A DNA stretch of 64,000 nt, from positions 29,426,380 to 29,490,379 of the forward strand of contig CM046303.1 of NCBI GenBank assembly GCA_025267735.1. The letters run 5' to 3'. How positions within the stretch are numbered: position 1 is the first letter of the stretch; every line of letters begins with the position of its first letter. The DNA comes from Mactra quadrangularis (Eukaryota; Mollusca; Bivalvia; Venerida; Mactridae). The position numbers were made by a program, and so were the translations under genes. Below, one piece after another: positions 57,531 through 64,000 of this stretch. The notes under the pieces are model-generated. The model was given only the letters and a program-made list of their open reading frames with translations, was not told the DNA's origin and did no database searches.

Positions 57531-58075
57531 TGCATGAAACAAAAACAATTTACTGTAACAATAAAAATATTATTTACTTAAAAAATATTCAACAAACAAT
57601 AGTATCATTAAAATAATAAATTCTGATTTTCGCATTTATAGATCTAATGCATTAATAAATGCATTAATAAATAGATCTTTGTTCTGACCTGAATTGTAGA
57701 ATTTATCCTTCCCAATATGTCTACAACTTCTCTGAACATGGAGGAAATGCTAAATTCTTAAAGTAATAAAGATGATCAAATATGGAAACTTATGTCCAGT
57801 TAAAAGATTAATTTACCAATATTCTACACCTAAAAATACTGTGTTTAGTTTCACTACCATTGTAATAAACTAATTGTCAACAAAAAAAAGAAATATTTTC
57901 ACAGTGACTGTAAGTCACAAAAATATTTGTATGTCCAGTAAGTTATGTAAAACCATTATCTAAGATAGTAATGTTAGTATCATACATTTAATACCTGGTA
58001 CCTTTTTGTTAGAACAAATTGGAAACAATTATTAAAGTCTTACAAATATTTTAATACCTTTAAACTTTAAGACAA
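57531..58075. other. Unassigned AT-rich sequence
   Basis: No gene or repeat partner recognised beyond the fading end of the 252-bp array. A tandem AATGCATTAATAA doublet occurs at about 57647-57670. Confidence 0.4.
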
Positions 58076-58170
58076 TGAGTTTAATACTGTGTCAACACAA
58101 TGCAGTTTTTATGGAGGCAAGTGCACATAACCCAGCTTTCCTGACTGATTCTTGAATCTATATCAATTTA
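58076..58170 (+). repeat. Diverged dispersed repeat K, copy 3
   Basis: GAGTTTAATACTGTGTCAAC, ACAATGCAGTTTTTATGG and CCCAGCTTTCCTGACT align loosely with 16413-16500. It is the weakest of the three copies. Confidence 0.3.
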
Positions 58171-58695
58171 TCTACATGTTTAGAAAAAAAATTTTTGTAC
58201 AACAAAATAGTAAAAACTAGAGAACTGTCCCAATTCATGTAATATTCTATAATATATTAGTCGAAATCAAGAAGGACAACTCATTATTTTACATCGTCAG
58301 TTATCCCTGGGTACATTTAAGTCTGCTTTGCTGGGTTTTGTAACATGGGCCATTTGGTTAAGAAAATCTCGTAATTATGAGTAATTAATGAGACAGTGTC
58401 ATTGGTTCCGCAAGGAAATCTGCGGAAAAGTAGCCAATAAAATGATGTTTTACATCTAAGGTTTGGTTTACCATTCAAAATGGCGCCAACCATGTGTGAT
58501 TTTTCTGAAGTGGGTGAAGAAAACCCAGTATGATGTAATTGTAATTGAAGAGAATTTAATTGTTATATGCAATTTCATTGGAAAAAGATTGGTCTCCCAT
58601 GCCTCATGCATATTCATGAAACAAGATTTCGCCTGTCACTTGCCCACGGTACATATGGAGTGTAAATGGAAGAAAGTACATAGGTTGCCGACAAT

Positions 58696-59994
58696 GTATA
58701 CAGGGCTTTTTCAGGGGGTTTTGGGAAAAAGGCCCCTGCCCAAATTGGGAATTTTTAACGCGGTAAATAGTCAGATTTGGGAAAAAATATTGACAAATCA
58801 AACCAATTTGGATATTTCATAATTTAATTTTTCTGCAATAAATCTTTATACAGTATGCATAAACAATTGCTTTGGTGTCTCTGAAGGTGTTGCAGTGCCA
58901 TTCAAGAGTTTGTTCTGACAATTCAGTAAAGTATTCATTGCAAATTCTCATGTATCCATTATTTTTATGATTCCTATTTTGATTGTACTTGATTACTTCC
59001 TTATTTCTTAAATTCCATGCTCTCTTTACAAATAAAATAATATGAAAAAATGATAAGTTATTTTTATTTTCAAACATAATGAAATATGTCTGAGACCTTG
59101 AATTATCAAAAACATTTTTGTGCATCCCTGGTAAGTTGGTAACCAATGAAAGTTACAGTATTGAACTACACTTCACAATGGGTTCTGCCAAGGTGTATTG
59201 GTGTTAAATCAAATAATTTTGTAACTGTTTGTTTTAAAACACAAGCAGATATGTCAGACGAAAATTCTTAAAACTTAACCAGTTAAGATATTGTTGACAA
59301 AGAAGAAAATCACTGTTATTTAGGGTTTATTTTGAGAGCACACGTACGAAAACAGAATCAATTTTTCGTTTGTGTCGCTCCCTGGGGCAACTATTGTTTA
59401 ATCAAGATGAAAAATATAAACAAATATTTATTTTATAACAAACGCGGATCAAAAATGTTTCAAACGAATTTGCGATCTTGCGGTGGTCGCGAAAATATAT
59501 GACAATACATCGTAATGGTTCATGTGATTTCGTTTCAAACAATAGAACATAAGTTTGTGCGTTATAAACTACATAAAGGCTATTAAAAGGTAAATTGATG
59601 ACAAAATTGTTAGTTTTAACTGTTATTTTACGTTGAATAACCCGCAGTGCGACGAATAAATTTCCAAACTCCTCACAGTGCTTACGTCACGCTTTGCTAC
59701 TTGTTATTGATTTGATAAAGGGAGATAACCGCTGCGGGGAGTTTGATAAATTTTACTTATGATTTTCACGGACAGCGGATTTCACGGGTCACCGATCAAA
59801 AGTAAACAAACGATCCGCGAAACTTGAAGTTTCGTGATTTCTTTTGTTAAGTCCAAAGGCATCTTATTCAAAGGGGAATTATTCAACGAGATTGGGAATT
59901 TTTTTCTTGAAATTGGGAAAAATGGTCGTTATTTGGCATTGGGAACGGGGCCGAATATCGGCCCCGTGAGATAGGCTGAAAAAGCCCTGGTATA
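58696..59994 (+). mobile_element. CAGGGCTTTTTCAG-ended DNA transposon
   Basis: CAGGGCTTTTTCAG (58701-58714) and its exact complement CTGAAAAAGCCCTG (59976-59989) bound 1.29 kb. GTATA lies directly outside both ends, a 5-bp direct repeat. CAGGG ends suggest hAT; a 5-bp duplication would fit a hAT variant, or it is an eroded 8-bp one. Subterminal GGGAA.TTGGGAA words repeat at both ends. No transposase. A 119-codon frame (58463-58822) crosses the left border and so cannot be a single natural gene. Block J lies inside at 59664. Confidence 0.75.
59664..59745 (+). repeat. Short conserved block J, copy 2
   Basis: CCAAACTCCTCACAGTGC then TTACGTCACGCTTTGCTACT is identical to 40723-40760. It then reads TTATTGATTTGATAAAGGGA and GCTGCGGGGAGTTTG. 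The core is far better conserved than its two surroundings, which are unrelated. Its arms extend into AAATTT on both sides. Confidence 0.7.
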
Positions 59995-60430
59995 TATTAT
60001 AACCAGTACTTATTGCAACAGAGAGAAAGAAAGAGGATTAAATACAGGAACGGCTCTAACACTTGAATAAACTCATTTAGCTGTGAACTGTGAGCCAAAA
60101 ACTTTGACCCAAAACGAGACCAGCGAGTTTAATAAAAAAAGTGTGATTTCAAGTTCATTCAGATATGAAATAAATAGACTGGCATTAATTTGTTTTCTTT
60201 ATAACTAAGTATATAGCATAGATCTAAAAGCCATCAAACCCTGGGGATGCAGAGAAAGTTGGGGTTTGATCGAACTCCCCCGAATATACGGAGGAATAGG
60301 CTTAATGGTCATGCCATGCTTGGGTGAAAACCACTATTTCACATTTTGGAGAAAAACAATGATTTATATGTTGTGCATATAATTTTGTTCAAGTAAGTGA
60401 AGAAATAATTTTTATGGTTCATTATCTTTC

Positions 60431-61068
60431 AACAAGAGCACCGCTGGGCGGAGCATTATATGCCCGAAAGTGTTGTTTTTTTTAGTTAAGATGAAGCATT
60501 AGTAAGACATGATAATATTTCAGATGAATATCATATAATGAATAATTGTGGAAAACAAAGTAGAGAAAAAAAGTTTTAAGGTAATAGTGACCTTGACCTT
60601 TGACCTTGTGACCCCAAAATCAATAGGGGTCTTCTACCCGATATGGACAATCATCGTATGAAGTTTGAATATTGTGGACCAAATGGAACTTAAGTTATGT
60701 TCGGTAAACTGTTTTCAGTTTTAAGGTAATAGTGACCTTGACCTTTGACCTTGTGACCCCAATATCAATAGGGGTCTTCTACCTGATATGGACAATCATC
60801 CTATGAAGTTTGAATAATGCGGGCCAAATGGAACTTAAGTTATGCTCCGGAAACTATTTTCAGTTTTGTGGTTACAGTGACCTTGACCTTTGACCTTGTG
60901 ACCCCAAAAACAATAGGGGTCTTTTACCCGATATGGGCAATCATCATATGAAGTTTGAATATTGTGGGCCAAATGGAACTTAAGTTATGCTCCGGAAACC
61001 AAATTGCTAACAGACGGAAGGACGCCAGGGGGTATAACAAAATATGTCCGAAATTCTTTCGGGCATAT
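60431..61068 (+). mobile_element. Family C element, copy C2
   Basis: AACAAGAGCACCGCTGGGCG at 60431. The 5' motif TATATGCCCGAAAG (60457-60470) is matched by CTTTCGGGCATAT at 61056-61068. Three body units carry TGACCTTGACCTTTGACCT, followed by TGTGACCCC, the best DR1-type words in the window. The terminal GACGG tract is nearly gone (CAGACGGAAGGACG). Confidence 0.88.
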
Positions 61069-62660
61069 AAAAAGGAGAATGTTTTGTCACTTTTGAAGCA
61101 TATTGAAAAGAGAAACATGAATGCATGTGAAAAAATTGGTAAAATGGGCCAAGAATATTACTTTGATAATTAATTGTACAGTTTAAATCATCATAAGTGT
61201 GCACCAAGTTACACATGTATTTTTAACAAAAGCATATAACTGAACAGGAGCATAATTGGACATATAAGACCAATAAATGCTTTCTACAATGGCTAACACT
61301 TCATAATTTCAACAGATAGAGAAAAAGTCTATTAAGTTCTCATAAAATGAACAGATGGGATAAAACAATTCTACAAACCAATGTATGAAGTAAAGAACAT
61401 CAGATGATATGGTTCAATTACCCTGTATACATCGCAACAATCAGCAAGTTCCAATATTTGATAGGCAACATTCAGTGTGTATCAATCATGAAGTCTGTGC
61501 AACATGAAATAAACAATACAAATAGTGTTAGAAAGATTGAACTGACAGGTACAATTTAACATAGTTATTTAAAACATTTACAACTCAAAAAGGAGTGTGG
61601 ACTGGCCAAGTGATTATGACATTTGATACGCTCCCCTCGCAGCTCAGTGAATACATTACATTCAACCGCTGCATTAAAACTAGTCGATTTATGATATTGA
61701 CCTTTACTATGAACCTTTGAACGACCAATGAAAGTTTACCAAATTTTAAGTTAGCTGAAAAACTTTATACACATTTTCATTGGTTGACCGGGTAAACAAC
61801 GCCTTATATGGTATGATCATGCTAGTGATGAATGCAACCTGGTATGACGTCATATATAGCGTGGCTACACTTAATATTTAAGTTCAAAAAGTTGCTCTAT
61901 GTTTACAGTTAAAGATCAGAGATACATGTTTAAAAAGATTGTTTTTGTAAATTTTCCACTATCTAACTAATGCAAAACTGTCCAACATCTTTGCATTTCA
62001 ACATTTTGAAATTACAGGCGTGAGAATTTTTTTGCATCTATTTTTAAAAACCATGTGACAGTCATGCAATTTAAATGTTTATGTGGCTCTGTCTAAACAT
62101 AGAAATATCAGTTTGCTCATAGTATTTTAGCAGAGGTAGATAGTGAACAAGTGAATCTTTCGAACCGATGCAATTGGACAGTAGACATTTGACTGGTGAT
62201 AGTCGGATAGCCAGCTACAGATTGGTTTGATTCCATCCAAAACCTACCCTGTTGTTTCCTTCAGCAAGAAACTTGTTCCTACTAGCTCAGTTCCAGGGGA
62301 ATAAGAAGTGAACTCAAAATGATAAATCAAAGTTAAGTCACAAATAGCGACAAATTGTATAGTAAATAGAGCTATATCCAGTAAAATTAAGACAGCGTAG
62401 ATGATTGTTTTATTAATAGGTTCAAAAAATTTAAAGGTCTTTCAAGTATATGTAATCTGTGATACTTGTGAAAGAAATGCTGAAGGTAAATAGACATGTA
62501 TATTTAAAACAAATTTTATTTTCATAGATAAAATTTGCTTATAGTGATGGGATTTTGGATTTCTGACGATATCAGAAGTCATATTTTATATAACACCAAA
62601 TGCCTGTTTCATTAAAACATAATCTATTATATTGCAAAGGGGACAAATCATCTAAACATT
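61069..62660. other. Unassigned sequence
   Basis: No gene, RNA or repeat partner recognised over 1.6 kb. TATGACGTCATA (61842-61853) is a perfect CRE palindrome, isolated. Small open frames on both strands near 60955-61216 overlap each other and the C2 end and have no motif. Confidence 0.45.
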
Positions 62661-62668
62661 CTTTAGAT

Positions 62669-62695
62669 GATCCGTCCCCAAATTGGGGACGGATC
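62669..62695. repeat. Perfect 27-bp palindrome
   Basis: GATCCGTCCCCAA and TTGGGGACGGATC are exact complements around a single A. Related pieces follow (GGACGGATGTGACTGGGGAAGGATCGTC), so this may be the centre of a small foldback or a decayed repeat with GGACGGAT words. Confidence 0.75.
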
Positions 62696-62887
62696 GTCCA
62701 AGGACGGATGTGACTGGGGAAGGATCGTCTGACATTCGTTTACAAAAAAAGTCAAGCAAGAAATGTGTTTTTACATAATTTAATTTATCTGTTATAACAG
62801 TTAAACACATATCATTTTCAGAAATGTAAATGAAAGCCAGTTGTATACCAAATTCATGATAATCAGGAGCGGCTCCAGAATTTTTTT

Positions 62888-63139
62888 CTAGGGAAGGGGG
62901 TCCAACCTTTTCCTAGGGAGAGTCCAAACTTTCAAACCACAACCACACTGAACCCATATTGCAGAATAAGGCCTAATAAAAATAGGTTTGTTTCGGGTTT
63001 TCGACCGACCGTATTTTTCGCCGATTTCCGATTTTGCCACCCTATTTTTTCCTTGCCGTTTTTCCGGTTTTTTCCATGTTTTTTTCCGCCATGCGACAAA
63101 ACTGTCCAACTCTGGTGTTTTGTAATGCGATGGGCACAT
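62888..63139 (-). other. Unrecognised 83-codon basic open frame
   Basis: The minus-strand frame is strongly basic in its middle (WRKKTWKKPEKRQGKNR, then KSEIGEKYGRSKTRNKP). No family is recognised. Upstream on the plus strand is TCAGGAGCGGCTCCAGAATT, a phrase that looks like a dispersed-repeat end. The frame could be part of a transposon-derived repeat. I do not call it a gene. Confidence 0.25.
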
Positions 63140-64000
63140 GTGCTTAGATTGACATCATAGAATGTATAAATGTAGACAAAATACCTACAAGCAATGAAAT
63201 AACATCTATCAACAATATATCAAGTTACCATTGATGTACAAATACTTTAACCTTTAAAATTAATAAATATCCTGTCCTAAAATTTACATGGAAAAATATC
63301 CTGTCTACCTCAATCACAGGAGCGACTTAAAATACACAACCATTCAACCGTATTGCAGATGTCCACAACGGTAATGACCGAGAATTCCGAATGTAGTGTG
63401 GATTAGATTGCAACACAACGCACGAGAAATTTTAACGTGTCCCATGTAACGAATTCTGTGTAAATACGACAATAATAAGTAAAATACCTTTACGTAGACA
63501 TTACTAAGACATGTGTATCCTTGGCTCTCTTTTTCCCCACAAAACCCTTGTTTCAGCCAATATAATTGTTCCTTGTGCCAAGTTGTGGCTTACGCAGAAA
63601 ATGGCGCGAAACAGAAAACAAAAACCCTATACCATACCGTTACAAATGCCGCGGGGCAAACAGTATAAAACAATGAAGATTTAATCATCTTTATGAGGCT
63701 TTCTTAATTGATCAATATACAATCGTATAATTATGTTTCCTTTTCAATCGGGATAAACATAAAATTTGAAGACATGTAATCCATCTCGATCCAGTCAATG
63801 TTTATTTCTGATCAGATCACGGGTACAGGTCGTATTCTAGGTCATGCGTGTTCTTGTAATTTACACAATAGACTTGCCCACTAAATAGGTGAAGTAAGCA
63901 ATGCACTCGTATATTTCAATGATTTTAACAGGCCATTTTTATGTGTAACACTTATTTCAAATAGTGTGTATGCACATTGTAAACTTTTTATAATGATATG
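63140..64000. other. Unassigned sequence to the window end
   Basis: No gene or repeat partner recognised. Nothing distinguishes it from ordinary non-coding DNA. Confidence 0.45.

Noticed and set aside
58463..58822. 119-codon open frame as a gene
   Set aside because: It crosses the left border of the CAGGGCTTTTTCAG transposon at 58701, so it joins unrelated sequences by chance.

Overview
The window looks like repeat-dominated, AT-rich animal DNA, most probably from a bivalve mollusc. That assignment is inference from memory: the dispersed repeats built on TGACCTTGACCTTTGACC, the repeat starting AGCTCACCTGAGC and the CAAGAGC-type ends resemble repeats I associate with bivalve genomes, and no database was searched. 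I found no intact protein-coding gene, no rRNA gene, no CRISPR array and no bacterial-style operon. The only convincing protein relics are two broken LINE retrotransposon fragments (about 320-1829 on +, and 31095-31500 on -). Almost every open reading frame in the window is a by-product of a repeat consensus.

The most striking structure is a set of six repeat families (A-F below) that differ in sequence but share one terminal plan. They start AACAAG, followed by a short stem-loop, then a 10-14 nt motif. An array of roughly 140-155 bp monomers follows (a single unit in B), then a short G/C-rich (GGAC)n or (GCCC)n tract. They end in a 3' stem-loop whose last arm is the reverse complement of the 5' motif, directly before an A run in the host. 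Several copies sit in other repeats whose uninterrupted sequence is also present in the window, so empty and filled sites can be compared. Insertion is clean, with no target duplication beyond the ambiguity of the A run. This fits non-autonomous rolling-circle elements of the Helitron/Helentron (HINE) type; no Rep-helicase gene is present. By my count 15 of 16 independent insertions point the same way.

Layout. 1-2453: LINE relic among copies of a GTTCCGTTCCGTTTCGC repeat. 2594-2835, 10831-11412 and 30765-31002: three copies of one TIR MITE. 3640-5796: decayed tandem repeats with two B copies. 8144-10805, 12820-15912, 17072-20815 and 34501-39886: four long family A arrays, the second nested in a D element (11465-16407) that also carries a hAT MITE. 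20923-24395: a CAGGGCTC-ended DNA transposon with a nested hAT MITE. 24896-26681: an F copy, a TTAA-flanked element and a B copy. 27136-33285: a Mutator-like element with long TIRs and a 9-bp duplication, holding a 4.9-kb TIR element that contains the second LINE relic and four evenly spaced RFX-type X-boxes. 33853-40513: a TIR element split by A4, itself split by a TTAA-flanked insertion. 42740-47945: an 82-bp tandem array split by a Tc1/mariner-type element that carries an E element. 48600-57530: a 252-bp satellite-like array invaded by E, B and C, in which one B insertion was amplified into a higher-order repeat. 58701-59989: a small CAGGGC-ended transposon. 60431-61068: a second C copy. 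The rest is low-complexity or unrecognised AT-rich sequence.

These parts do not form a pathway. What the window records is the order of nested insertions, with target duplications and empty sites that let that order be read directly.
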